A stretch of DNA of 64,000 nt from Croceibacterium_B sp963783195 (lineage in GTDB: Bacteria > Pseudomonadota > Alphaproteobacteria > Sphingomonadales > Sphingomonadaceae). Position 1 is the stretch's first letter. Every line of letters begins with the position of its first letter. The stretch is from positions 806,001-870,000 of the forward strand of contig CAWAMV010000004.1 of the NCBI GenBank assembly GCA_963783195.1, given 5' to 3'. The notes beneath the pieces were generated by a model. That model saw nothing but the letters and a program-made list of their open reading frames with translations. It searched no databases and was not told where the DNA came from. The position numbers and the translations under genes are program-made. This document shows, one piece after another, positions 33,643 to 42,655 of this stretch.

Positions 33643-36169
33643 TCAGAAGTTCTTCTTGACCGTGAGCGCCCACTCGCGCGGACGCGCCGGGGTCACGATC
33701 TTGGTACCGGTGTTGGGCCGCTGATCGAAGACCGAATAGAAGTAGTATTCGTCGGTCAGGTTGGTCACTTCCAGAGCAATCGACAGGTCCTCGTCCTGGT
33801 TGCGCCAGGTCAGGCGGGCATTCATCAGCGTGAAGGCCGGCAAGTACTCGGTGATGCGCGGGGTGACCGAACTGTCGAAACCGGCGAAGGTTTCAGCCTG
33901 GTAGGACACGTCGACACGCGGGGTGATCGAGCCCGAGTTGCCGAGGTCGGCGCGATACTGCGCGCCGAGCGCCCATTTCCACTTCGGCATGCCGGTGCCC
34001 GGATCGCTCAGCAACGCGCCGGACAGCGGGTTCACGTAGGTGTACTTGAAATCCAGATAGCTGAGCGAGCCGTCGATCGACAGGCCGTCGATCGGCCGCG
34101 CGGTCAATTCGAGTTCAAGGCCCTTGATGTCCGCATCGCCCGAGTTGACGCGGCAGGCAGACGGCGTGGCATAGATCGGGTCTGCCGTCGGGCAGGTGCG
34201 ACGCCCGTCTGGATGTCGGCATACTTGTTGAGGAAGGCCGACACGTTGAAACGCAGGCGGCGGTCGAGAAGATCGGTCTTGAAGCCGACTTCGTACGCAG
34301 TCAGCGTTTCGGGTGCGAACGGCAGCAGCTGGAACGCGTTGAAAGGCCGCGGGTTGGAGCCGCCGCCCTTGAAGCCGGTGGCGACCGAGCCGTAGATCAT
34401 GATCGCGTCGCTGATGCGGTAATCCAGGGCAACGCGCCAGTCGACCTTGTCGCCCTTGTACTTGGCGGTCGAGCCAGTCAGCGCCTTGGCAATTTCGGTC
34501 GTGTTGCCGTCCTTGTCATAGTCCCGCACGTCCGGGCCCAGGAAGCCGGGCCCGTAGAACGCGCCGACCGGATCGAGGAAAGCGTTGATCGTTCCATCAA
34601 GGTTGTAGCGGAAGTAATTCTGGTCCTTGCTTTCCTTGGTGTAACGGATGCCGGCGTTGAGGTTCAGGTCGGGCAGGATTTCCCAGCCCAGATTGGCGAA
34701 GACCGCCTTGGCGTCGGCATTGATGTGGTCGGGCTGGCGGAACTGCAGGGGATAGGGCGCCACGTAGCGCAGATCCTGCAGCGAGTCGTAGACCGACGCC
34801 TGCTCGAAGTAATAGCCGCCGAGGGTCAGCGAAGATCGCATCGGTGATTTCGGCATTGAGGCGCAGTTCCTGGCTGAAGCTCCAGTTCGACAGGTTGTTG
34901 ACGCCGTAGCCGTGCGGGTCGGTGCAGATGTCGCCGTCGGCGTAGAACGTCGTTTCGAACTCGCGATAGCCGGTGATCGACGTCAACTGCAGGCGATCGG
35001 TCAGATCCAGGTTGCCCTGCCCCGAAACGCCCCAGCCGCGATATTTCGTGCTGTTGTCGCCGCGCACTTCCTGCATGATCGTGCCGCCCGCCTTGAACGG
35101 GTCGCCCGGAATGACCGCCTTGAAGGGGCCGCCATACGCTTGGCCGTCGACCTGGAAGTTACAGAATGGGCCGCAGATGAAACGATCGTCGACCGGCAGG
35201 CCGCCGGGCGAAAGGACGTTCGGGTTCGCCGTGCGCTGGGTGGCGACCAGGACCTGGCCCGCGTTGGTGTGTTCGTCGTCGGTGTAGTCGCCGATGATCG
35301 TGAAGTCGAAAGTGCTGGTCGGCTCGAACCGGACGATCGCGCGGGCGGCCTGGTAATTGGTCGATCCCAGCTTGTCGACGAGACAGTCGGGCTTCGAGAT
35401 GTAGCGCGCTTCGCCGCCAGCCGGGTTGACCGGCAGGGTGATGCCGCGGTTGTCGACGAACGTCGCGGAACCGCCGGCGGGGTAGACGCAGCCGAAGTCC
35501 AGCTGCTTCACGTAGCCGTCCTGGCGCTTCGCAACGCCGGAAATGCGGGCGAAGATATTGTCGGTCAGGGAGAAGTCTGCCGCGCCGCGCAGGGAGATCC
35601 GGTCGCGCGAACCGTAGCTGGCCTCGACGAACCCGCTGTTCGAGCCGTTCGGCATCTTCGAGTACATCTTCACCGCGCCGCCGATCGAGTTGCGGCCCGA
35701 CAGCGTGCCCTGGGGACCGCGCAGGATCTCGACGCGGTCGAGGTCCAGCGTGTCGAACAGACGCACCGGTCAGCGAGGGATAGTAGATGTCGTCGATGTA
35801 GATGCCGACGCCCGGTTCATAGGCCGGGTTGAAGTCGTTCTGGCCGATACCGCGAATGGAGGCGGTGACCGAAGGGCCGTAAGCCGCCGTAGCCGGCCTG
35901 ATCTGCACGTTCGGCGCCTGGTCGGCGACCGTGGCTAGATCGGTCTGGCTCTTCGCCTCGAGCTCGTCAGCCGTCACCGCGGTAATCGCCAGCGGCGTGT
36001 CCTGCAGCCGCTGTTCGCGGAACTGCGCCGTGACGATGATCTCGGTGGTTCCCGCCTTACTGTCGTTGTTGTCGGTTTGCTCGTCCTGCGCCAGCACGGG
36101 CTGCGAAAGCAGACCGATGGCGGAGACACCGGCGGCAAAAACCGCGCGTGCGGTCGAAAGACGCTTCAT
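33643..36169 (-). pseudogene. TonB-dependent outer-membrane receptor broken by three frameshifts
   Basis: From 36169 the frame encodes a signal peptide, a TonB box-like stretch (TEIIVTAQFREQRLQDTPLAITAV) and the plug domain, up to IYIDDIYYPSLTG. It then must shift frame near 35770 to continue as RLFDTLDLDRVEILRGPQGTLSGRNSIGG, near 34848 (ITDAI to SLTLGGYYFEQ) and near 34205 (DIQTG to CPTADPIYATPS). The last piece ends in the typical barrel terminus EWALTVKKNF. All pieces join into one receptor of about 830 residues. Each break is a one- or two-base change. The receptor would import an aromatic compound; whether it is active depends on whether the shifts are real. A palindrome lies at 36227-36245. 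Confidence 0.85.
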
Positions 36170-36226
36170 GACTTACCCTCCCTGGCGGGCGCCGATATTT
36201 TTCGGTCGCCGCTGAATTGTTTGCTT

Positions 36227-36245
36227 TGGTAAGCATTGCTTACAA
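36227..36245. promoter_or_regulatory. 19-bp palindrome upstream of the TonB receptor
   Basis: TGGTAAGC-ATT-GCTTACAA, one mismatch in the left arm relative to the perfect site at 32179. It lies 58 bp upstream of the receptor start and 83 bp upstream of the divergent LysR gene. Confidence 0.65.
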
Positions 36246-36327
36246 ATCGAACCTGCCCCGAATAGGGGGCGAAAAGCAACCGCGCTAGAGGGTATCACCC
36301 CGATAGCCATCTCGCTATACTGGCCCC

Positions 36328-37224
36328 ATGCCTACCCACCGCCAGCTCGAACTGTTCGTCGCCGTCGCCGACGCTGGAAGCATGCGCCGGGCGGCCGACA
36401 CCCTGGGCATTTCGCAGCCCTCGATCAGCAAGCAGATCAAGGCCTTGGAGCGGTCGGTTGGGGGAGAGATCCTCTTGCGCACGCGCGGTGAAAGGGCCGT
36501 GCTGTCGCCCCTGGGAGTGGAGTTGCTGGAAGACGCGCGTAATTCGCTGACCATCCAGAACCGCCTCCTGCGCCGGGCCGGCGCTAGGGGCGGGAGGCCG
36601 TTGCGGGTCTTCGTGCGGACCTATCTGCTGGATCGAATCAAGTCCTCGCTGGATGCGTTCGCCGCTGCAGGAATGCCCGAAGACCTGTCGTTCGTCGTCA
36701 GCGACAATCCGCCGGAGGGCCTGCTGGCCGACGATGATCCCGGCGATGTACTGGCGCTCTTCACTGCCGTGCGCGTGCCCCTGCGGCCCGAGGCGGTCAG
36801 TCACGTGCTGTTCGAGCAGCACTGCTCGATCTACGCCGCGCCCGAACTCGCCTCGGCGCTCGATCGCGGGACCGTGGCCCTGGGCGAAACCGCGGTGCTG
36901 CTGCCCGCGCGCAGCTTTCGTCTCACGCCCTGGCTGCTGGGACAGATGCAGGCGCTGCGCTTCGAGCCGGGCGAGCAGAGGTTCTGTTCGCAGTTCATCG
37001 ACCTCATCATCGAACGGGTCTGCCAGGGCGAGGGCGTGGGGCTGTTCATGGAGAGCAACGTCGAGAGCCTGGTGCAGCAGGGCCGGCTGGTAAAGATCGC
37101 CCAGTGCCCGGACCCGCTGCACATGGTCCTCATGGCCCGGGCCGACGTGCACCAGGCAACGTTCGAGAAGGTCCGCCGCGCCTTCCAGGGCCTCGCCGGC
37201 CCTGACCCGGCCGTCAGCCCCTGA
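36328..37224 (+). CDS. LysR-family transcriptional regulator
   Basis: 298 residues. The winged helix-turn-helix occupies residues 1-62 (LELFVAVADAGSMRRAADTLGISQPSISKQIKALERSVGGEILLRT) and the remainder is the LysR substrate-binding fold. It is divergent from the receptor gene and convergent with the decarboxylase-type amidohydrolase gene, with an 11-bp overlap at the ends. It is the only recognisable regulator gene in the window and may control either neighbour. The 19-bp palindromes are shorter and more symmetric than usual LysR sites (T-N11-A), so it is probably not their binding factor. Confidence 0.88.
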   Translation: MPTHRQLELFVAVADAGSMRRAADTLGISQPSISKQIKALERSVGGEILLRTRGERAVLSPLGVELLEDARNSLTIQNRLLRRAGARGGRPLRVFVRTYLLDRIKSSLDAFAAAGMPEDLSFVVSDNPPEGLLADDDPGDVLALFTAVRVPLRPEAVSHVLFEQHCSIYAAPELASALDRGTVALGETAVLLPARSFRLTPWLLGQMQALRFEPGEQRFCSQFIDLIIERVCQGEGVGLFMESNVESLVQQGRLVKIAQCPDPLHMVLMARADVHQATFEKVRRAFQGLAGPDPAVSP

Positions 37225-38359
37225 TGCGGAAAACGGTGCGGGCGTTGTCCTCCATCAGCATCTTCTTGTGCTCCGCAGAGAGCTGCATCCGGTCGTAGGC
37301 GGCGACCTCGTCGTAGCTCTGCTGGTACGGGTAATCCATCGCGTAGAGCACCCGGTCGGGGCCGAGCACGTCCATGCAGAACTTGATCGCCGGCTCCCAG
37401 CCGACACCGCTTGTCGTGATCCAGATGTTGTGGTGGAAGTAATAGCTGACCGGATGCTTCAGCTTCACCGGCGGCTGCCCTCCACCGATGTCTGCGCGCA
37501 GGCCGGCCCGGTTGTCGGCATTCCCCTGCATCCAGTCGAACCGGTAGAGGTGCAGCGGCATGCATTCCCCCAGGTGGCCGATGACCAGCCGCAGCCTGGG
37601 GAAGCGGTCGAAGGCGCCGGAAAAGATCAGCCCCATCGTGTGCAGCCACACGTCGTGCGGAAAGCCGCCGAGCGCGCCGAAGAACCCGCGCGTCTCGTAG
37701 TGCGGCGCGTTGAACGGCGCGGTAGGGTGGATGTAGAGCGCGCCATCGTTGGCCTCGATCGCCTCGAGGATGGGCCAGTAATCCTGCTCGTCGATATAGT
37801 GGCCCTGCCAATGCGAGTTGAGCACCGCGCCGTTGAGACCCAGCGTGCCCAGCGCCCGGTCGACTTCCTTCACGCTGCCGGCCACGTCGCGCGGGTCGAA
37901 CGCGGCGAGCGCGCTGAAACGGTCGGGGTGATTGCGGCAGGCTTCGGCGGCGATGTCGTTCGCCTCGCGCGCCAGCGCCGTGCCTTCGCCGGGGCGCACG
38001 ACCTGCACGCCAGGCGCGGTGAGCAGCAGCAGCTGACGGTCGATGCCGAACTCGTCCATGTGGGCGATGCGCAGGTCGCCCAGGTCCTGCAGCATCTCCT
38101 GCAGCGAAGGCATTTTGCTGAACATCGCGCCCATGCGCAGGCTGTCGTCGTTCGAGGCAGCGCCGCTGTCCCAGTACTCGACCTGCGCCTTGACCAGCGC
38201 GGGAAAGGTCCAGGCCTCTTCCGTGGCGATCCGCCTGTAGGGCGCGTCGCGGTCGATGTGCCCGGCGCGCGGCGCCAGCCCCACGCGCGTGCGATGGCTG
38301 AAGTCTTCCTTGAAATGGCCCTTGAGGCCGAATTCGCTACCGTCGTCGAGCTTGGGCAT
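37214..38359 (-). CDS. Amidohydrolase-type aromatic acid decarboxylase-like protein
   Basis: 381 residues from the ATG at 38359. It resembles gamma-resorcylate and 5-carboxyvanillate decarboxylases (TsdA, LigW): Glu47-Glu48 in IATEEAW, His211 in YIHPTAP, His262 in GHLGE and Asp342 in YAMDYPYQ, with the first metal-binding His replaced. ITTSGVG near 316-320 is another decarboxylase signature. It is larger than those enzymes because of an N-terminal extension. It starts on the last base of the preceding SnoaL-like gene's stop, so the three minus-strand genes are one unit. Nonoxidative decarboxylation of a hydroxybenzoate is the likely reaction; the substrate is unknown. Confidence 0.8.
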   Translation of the reverse strand: MPKLDDGSEFGLKGHFKEDFSHRTRVGLAPRAGHIDRDAPYRRIATEEAWTFPALVKAQVEYWDSGAASNDDSLRMGAMFSKMPSLQEMLQDLGDLRIAHMDEFGIDRQLLLLTAPGVQVVRPGEGTALAREANDIAAEACRNHPDRFSALAAFDPRDVAGSVKEVDRALGTLGLNGAVLNSHWQGHYIDEQDYWPILEAIEANDGALYIHPTAPFNAPHYETRGFFGALGGFPHDVWLHTMGLIFSGAFDRFPRLRLVIGHLGECMPLHLYRFDWMQGNADNRAGLRADIGGGQPPVKLKHPVSYYFHHNIWITTSGVGWEPAIKFCMDVLGPDRVLYAMDYPYQQSYDEVAAYDRMQLSAEHKKMLMEDNARTVFRIRG

Positions 38360-38820
38360 CAGAACATCCCGTTCGGGTTCTTCGCGGTCGCCGGGTCGGG
38401 CACGTCCTGCATCACGTCCCAATGCTCGACGATATAGCCGTCCGCGATCCGCAACAGGTCGACGATGGCATAGCCGCGGGTTCCGGCCTCGCGCTGGAAG
38501 CGGAAGTGGACGGCGACGAGATCGGCGTCACCCCACACCACCCGCTTCACCTCGTGCGCCAGGTCGGGCAGCCGGGCCATGCTCGCCTGCATCATCGCCA
38601 GCGTGGCATCGCGCCCGGTCGGGGCGTTGGGGTTATGCTGGATGTAATCCGGGTGCATCCAGCAGGTGAACGCGTCGGTCGGATTGTCCTCGACGTAGAA
38701 CAACTGGATGAACCGCTCGGCCACCTGGCGGGTGGTCAGCGCCTCGCGGCCTGATGTGTCGCGCGGGTCGAACGGGGGCGCGTCGCTGTCCCACGGCAGC
38801 GCCCCGGGGGCGGGCTTCAC
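38359..38820 (-). CDS. SnoaL-like (NTF2-fold) protein
   Basis: 153 residues with a GTG start at 38820 that overlaps the stop of the preceding gene by 3 bp; no ATG lies near this point, while a longer frame upstream has no domain content. VAERFIQLFYVEDNPTDAFTCWMHPDYIQHNPNAPTG and YAIVDLLRIADGYIVEHWDVMQDV are typical of the SnoaL-like polyketide-cyclase or isomerase fold. It lies between another SnoaL-like gene and a decarboxylase, so it is probably part of that small pathway. Confidence 0.8.
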   Translation of the reverse strand: MKPAPGALPWDSDAPPFDPRDTSGREALTTRQVAERFIQLFYVEDNPTDAFTCWMHPDYIQHNPNAPTGRDATLAMMQASMARLPDLAHEVKRVVWGDADLVAVHFRFQREAGTRGYAIVDLLRIADGYIVEHWDVMQDVPDPATAKNPNGMF

Positions 38821-39524
38821 TTTTCCTGCCCGTGAACGTCCTGGGCCAGCATCGCCCCGAACTTGGGGTGCGCGAAATGCATCGGCACGTCCTGGCGATA
38901 GGGCCAGGTCTTGCGATGTTCGCTTTCCGGCAGAAGGCGGTCGGGCCCCAGCGGGTCTTCGGGAAAGGTCTTCTCGGCCGGCTGCAGGTGCGCGGTGGTG
39001 TGGGCCCAGCCTTCCTCGTAATTGCCCTGCCACTGCATCATGTAGTCGAGCCGCTTGATCTTCCAGATCCCGTCCACCTTGACGTAATCGTTCTCGTAGA
39101 TGCCGGCTTCGAGGAACTGCTGCGGCATCATCTCCTCGCGGGTTTCCTGGAAATCGTCGTGCCAGCCGCCCAGCAGGATGCCGTGGAAACGGCCCTTCGC
39201 GGTCTGCCGGTCGGGCGCGACGGTGATGATGTCCTGCATCTGGAAATGGTCGAGCAGCAGGCCGTTCACCGGCCCCGGCCGGCCGCCGGTGAAGCGCCCG
39301 GCGATCCAGTCGCCGTACAGCCGCTTCACGCCCGCGTGGCCGACGTATTCGCCGCTCAGGAACACCACTGCGCCATCTTCGGCGAACAGGTCTGCAACCT
39401 CGTCCGGGCGGTTGAAATCGATGTAGTAGCCATAGGCCCAGTGCAGACGGCGGATGGCCTGGACATCCTCCAGCACGCCGACCTTCTGCTCCAGCTCCGC
39501 GAGGCGGGCTTCCACGTCACTCAT
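38817..39524 (-). CDS. SnoaL-like (NTF2-fold) protein, larger form
   Basis: 235 residues. An N-terminal coiled-coil-like helix (VEARLAELEQKVGVLEDVQAIRRLHWAYGYYIDFNRPDEVADLF) leads into the NTF2 fold (EDGAVVFLSGEYVGHAGVKRLYGDWI), and the C-terminal part (WAHTTAHLQPAEKTFPEDPLGPDRLLPE) is an extra segment not found in small members. The first gene of a three-gene unit, it is divergent from the LigD-like SDR gene across the palindrome at 39546. The catalytic role is unknown; relatives act as hydratases or isomerases. Confidence 0.8.
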   Translation of the reverse strand: MSDVEARLAELEQKVGVLEDVQAIRRLHWAYGYYIDFNRPDEVADLFAEDGAVVFLSGEYVGHAGVKRLYGDWIAGRFTGGRPGPVNGLLLDHFQMQDIITVAPDRQTAKGRFHGILLGGWHDDFQETREEMMPQQFLEAGIYENDYVKVDGIWKIKRLDYMMQWQGNYEEGWAHTTAHLQPAEKTFPEDPLGPDRLLPESEHRKTWPYRQDVPMHFAHPKFGAMLAQDVHGQEK

Positions 39525-39545
39525 TCTCGACTCTCCCGATTTGCT

Positions 39546-39564
39546 TTGTATGTAACACTAACGA
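39546..39564. promoter_or_regulatory. Degenerate copy of the shared palindrome
   Basis: TTGTATGT-AAC-ACTAACGA: the left arm is identical to the one at 19604, the right arm matches at 5 of 8 positions. It lies between the divergent SnoaL-like and SDR genes. Because one arm is degenerate this is a weaker candidate. Confidence 0.45.
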
Positions 39565-39596
39565 TCGATACGTTTTTGGGTAGAGGAAAGTCCGAC

Positions 39597-40526
39597 ATGA
39601 GCGAGCAACCGAGCGGCTGGAACGGCCGGGTGGCCTTCATCACCGGGGCGGTCACCGGCATCGGCCTGGGCACGGCGCAGGCCTTTGCCGATGCGGGCAT
39701 GAAGCTGGCCCTGAGCTATCGCAACGAGGATGATCGCGCTTCGACCGAGGCGTGGTTCGAAAGCAAGGGGTACGACCAGCCGCTGTACTGCAAGCTCGAC
39801 GTGACCGACCGCGCGCGCTTCGCCGAAGTGGCCGACGAGGTGGCGGCCCATTACGGCGAGGTTCACGTGCTGGTGAACAACGCCGGGGTCAGCGTGTTCG
39901 GCCCGACCGACGAGGCGACCTACGACGATTACGACTGGATCATGGGGGTCAACTTCGGCGGGGTGGTCAACGGCCTCGTCAGCTTCCTGCCCAGGATCAA
40001 GGCCAGCACGGGCCGCCGCCACGTGACCAATGTCGCCAGCATGGCCGCCTTCCTGCCCGGGCCCCAGGCGGGCATCTACACGGCCAGCAAGTTCGCCGTG
40101 CGCGGACTGACCGAGAGCCTGCGCTACAACCTCGTGCCGCAGGGCATCGGCTGTTCTTTGTGCTGCCCGGCCCTGACCCGGACCAACGCCTGGACCAGCG
40201 CGCTCAAACGGCCCGACAGCTTCAGCGACACGGGCTTTGCCGAGGCGCGCGAGGGCGAGCTGAGGCAGTTCGGCACCGCGTTCGAAGAAGGGATGGACCC
40301 TTACGTCGTCGGCTCGAAGATCCTCCAGGGCATGACCAACATGGACGGCCTGATCCTGACCCACCCGGAGCATGGCCCGGACTTCGAGGAAATCCACGAA
40401 AAGCTGATGGCCGCCCTGCCGGTCGAAGAAGCCCCTCCGGGCCGCCTGCGGATCGAGGAGCTGCGCCGCAAGGCGATGCGCGATGCCGAAGCGGGCCTCA
40501 GGATGAAGATGGACGACCTGACCTAG
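39597..40526 (+). CDS. LigD/LigL-like short-chain dehydrogenase
   Basis: 309 residues, close to the lengths of LigD (about 305) and LigL (about 289). TGAVTGIG is the cofactor motif, NNAG follows, Ser and Tyr-x3-Lys lie in YTASKFAVRG. The stretch TYDDYDWIMGVNFGGVVNGLVSFLPRI parallels the TYDDFDWIIGVNLNGVINGMVTFVPRM of LigD as I remember it. LigD-type enzymes oxidise the C-alpha alcohol of beta-aryl ethers. The similarity is to the whole subfamily, so the alcohol oxidised remains open. The upstream frame to 38754 is not used. Confidence 0.78.
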   Translation: MSEQPSGWNGRVAFITGAVTGIGLGTAQAFADAGMKLALSYRNEDDRASTEAWFESKGYDQPLYCKLDVTDRARFAEVADEVAAHYGEVHVLVNNAGVSVFGPTDEATYDDYDWIMGVNFGGVVNGLVSFLPRIKASTGRRHVTNVASMAAFLPGPQAGIYTASKFAVRGLTESLRYNLVPQGIGCSLCCPALTRTNAWTSALKRPDSFSDTGFAEAREGELRQFGTAFEEGMDPYVVGSKILQGMTNMDGLILTHPEHGPDFEEIHEKLMAALPVEEAPPGRLRIEELRRKAMRDAEAGLRMKMDDLT

Positions 40527-40587
40527 ACTCGGCCCAGCCTTGCGCTATCCTCGCCGCTGAAAAAGACGGGACAGAGGAGGCAGTGCG

Positions 40588-41445
40588 ATGTGCGATCTTG
40601 ATCAGGTCAAGGAAATGGGGCGCGTGAACCGGCGCCAGTTCACCGCGATGGGGGCCTTTGCCGGCCTTGCAGCGTGCACCACCACCGGGGCCGAGCCCAT
40701 GGGATTGACCGAAAACGACGTCACGTTCGACGCGCCGGGCGGCACGATGAACGGCTTCTTCGTCCATCCCGCCAGCGGCAAGCATCCCGCGGTCCTGTTC
40801 TGGCCCGACATTGCCGGCATCCGCCCGGCCAAGAAGGCAATGGCGCGGCGGCTCGCCGGGTCGGGCTATTCGGTGTTCCTCGCCAACCCCTATTATCGCA
40901 GCGTGGGCGGCGAGCAGTTCGCCGATTTCGACGACTGGCGCTCCAACGACGGGATGAAGAAGGTCGGCCCGTGGATGCAGAAGAACACGCCCGAAGCGAT
41001 CATGGAGACGGTGAAAGGCGTGGTTGGCTGGCTCGACAGGCAGGCCCCGGTCGACACCGGGCGCGGCATCGGCACGCAGGGCTACTGCATGACCGGTGGC
41101 TGGACCATAATGGGCGGCGCGGCCGTGCCCAGCCGCATCAAGGGCATGGGCAGCTTCCATGGCGGCGGGCTGGTGGGTGACGGTGCCAACACGCCGGTCA
41201 ACCTGCTCGACGACCTCGCCCCCGATGCGCACGCGCTGATCGCCATCGCGCAGAACGACGATGCCCGCGCGCCGACCGACAAGGACGCGCTGCGCGCTGC
41301 GGCGGCCAAGGCCAGGGCGGCGATCGAGATCGAGGTCTACAACGGCGACCACGGCTGGACCGTGCCCGACAGCCCGGTCTACAACGAGGCCGAGGCCGAG
41401 CGCGCCTGGGCCCGCCTTCTGGCGACCTACCAGGCCGCGCTCTGA
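40588..41445 (+). CDS. Dienelactone-hydrolase-family protein with Tat/lipoprotein signal
   Basis: 285 residues. The N-terminal NRRQFTAMGAFAGLAAC combines a twin-arginine motif with a lipobox-like LAAC, so export and lipid anchoring are predicted. The DLH fold has the nucleophile Cys in QGYCMTGG, an Asp in IAQNDDARAPTD and His in NGDHGWTVPD. Dienelactone hydrolases open lactones from chloro- or hydroxyaromatic pathways in the cytoplasm; an exported form is unusual and may act on another ester. It follows the SDR gene by 61 bp and ends in a strong terminator. Confidence 0.82.
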   Translation: MCDLDQVKEMGRVNRRQFTAMGAFAGLAACTTTGAEPMGLTENDVTFDAPGGTMNGFFVHPASGKHPAVLFWPDIAGIRPAKKAMARRLAGSGYSVFLANPYYRSVGGEQFADFDDWRSNDGMKKVGPWMQKNTPEAIMETVKGVVGWLDRQAPVDTGRGIGTQGYCMTGGWTIMGGAAVPSRIKGMGSFHGGGLVGDGANTPVNLLDDLAPDAHALIAIAQNDDARAPTDKDALRAAAAKARAAIEIEVYNGDHGWTVPDSPVYNEAEAERAWARLLATYQAAL

Positions 41446-41470
41446 GCGCCGTATTGCTGCTAATGAAGAG

Positions 41471-41502
41471 AAGGGCGGCCCCGTGCGGGAGCCGCCCTTT
41501 TC
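41471..41502. terminator. Intrinsic terminator after the DLH gene
   Basis: AAGGGCGGC (41471-41479) pairs with GCCGCCCTT (41491-41499), loop of 11 bases, followed by TTTC. It serves the plus-strand DLH gene and possibly the convergent hydrolase gene at 41691. Confidence 0.8.
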
Positions 41503-41690
41503 AGGTGATTGCGACCTGGCCGCCGAGGGACCGGGGCCGAGGGACCACAGGGCCCCGGCCTCCGGCGACAGGGCGAGATTCCGGTAACGCTGGTTAAGGC
41601 CGGCTTTGCAAGCGCGGTTAGGACGCGGTTAGCCATTGTCCGCCGCACACCGCTTGCCTTCGTGCGCCGGCCGCTCGCGGCGCGGGTTGG

Positions 41691-42635
41691 TCAGAGCCGG
41701 TTCTTGCGCTCTATCGTTACCTGCGGATCGGTGCACCACTTGCCGCCCGGGCAATCGAACGCCGCCTTCGCGCCCTTGTCGCGGCGCAGGTGCCATTGCA
41801 GCCAGTCGGTGACGATCTGCGCCGCCTTGCCTCCGTTCGGCTCGTCGTATGTGCCGCCGTGGCCGGTCGGGATGTTGACCAGCATCGCAGGGGCATGGTC
41901 GATCCGCGCGAAGTCGTCGGTTCCGTTGGCGTAGGCGATGTCGCTCGGCCCGCCCAGCAGGTAGATCACGGGCGTGTGGATCGCCTTGAGCTGGCTCTTC
42001 TCCAGCGACATCTCGCCGTCCGGCGGGCCCGGAGGGCCATCGTTGAAGATGCCGCTGTTCTCGATCACCAGAGTGTCGATCCGCGGATCGTCCGCCAGGC
42101 GAAGGGCCTGCGCGCCGCCGCAGGAATACCCTCCCAGTGCGATGGCGTCGGCATCGATCGTGCCGAGGTAGCGGCTGCCGACGCGCCCGTTCTCGGCGAT
42201 CGCCCAGTCGAGCGCGTAGGCGAGGTCGGTCGCGCTGGTGCCGAATGTCAGCGGGGCTCCGGCGGAGCGGGGCGGGGGGCGCTTTTCCTTCGCGTTCGGA
42301 CCGCTCAGCCACTTTCCGGGGGCGATGACGAGATAGCCGTAGCTGGCAATCTCGGCGAGGTGCTGGCGCTGGGCCGAACCGTCCGCCGCGCAGCCGCCGT
42401 TGCCCCACACGAACACGCCGAGCGTGCCTTTCGCGAACGGCGACAGGTCGGCCGGATGGTAGGTGACGTAGCCGGGCAGTTGCGGATCGATCTCCATCGT
42501 CGCCGGATAGGGTCCGCTGCCGGGGGTGTCGGGAACCTTGTCGGCCGCAGCTTGCCGCAGTTGCTGCTCGGTTTGCGGAACGGTCGCACAAGCGGCCAGT
42601 GACAGGGCCAGAACAGTGCCGATCAAGCGCTTCAT
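41691..42635 (-). CDS. Lipoprotein alpha/beta hydrolase
   Basis: 314 residues from the ATG at 42635. The signal peptide ends in a lipobox LAACA. The serine nucleophile is in ALGGYSCGGAQAL (GxSxG), GFLVIAPG-like YLVIAPGKWL precedes it and PTGHGGTYDEPNGG supplies the His. The overall pattern is that of dienelactone-hydrolase or cutinase-like secreted esterases. A periplasmic or outer-membrane esterase is expected. It is the last gene of the minus-strand lig unit, 20 bp after the CmcJ-like gene, and its link to protocatechuate catabolism is an inference from position. Confidence 0.78.
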   Translation of the reverse strand: MKRLIGTVLALSLAACATVPQTEQQLRQAAADKVPDTPGSGPYPATMEIDPQLPGYVTYHPADLSPFAKGTLGVFVWGNGGCAADGSAQRQHLAEIASYGYLVIAPGKWLSGPNAKEKRPPPRSAGAPLTFGTSATDLAYALDWAIAENGRVGSRYLGTIDADAIALGGYSCGGAQALRLADDPRIDTLVIENSGIFNDGPPGPPDGEMSLEKSQLKAIHTPVIYLLGGPSDIAYANGTDDFARIDHAPAMLVNIPTGHGGTYDEPNGGKAAQIVTDWLQWHLRRDKGAKAAFDCPGGKWCTDPQVTIERKNRL

Positions 42636-42655
42636 TGACGTCTCCTCACCCCGCG

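Noticed and set aside
36328..37224. The LysR gene as the regulator that binds the five 19-bp palindromes
   Set aside because: The sites are perfect short palindromes more typical of TetR or GntR proteins, and most lie far from this gene; no direct link could be shown.
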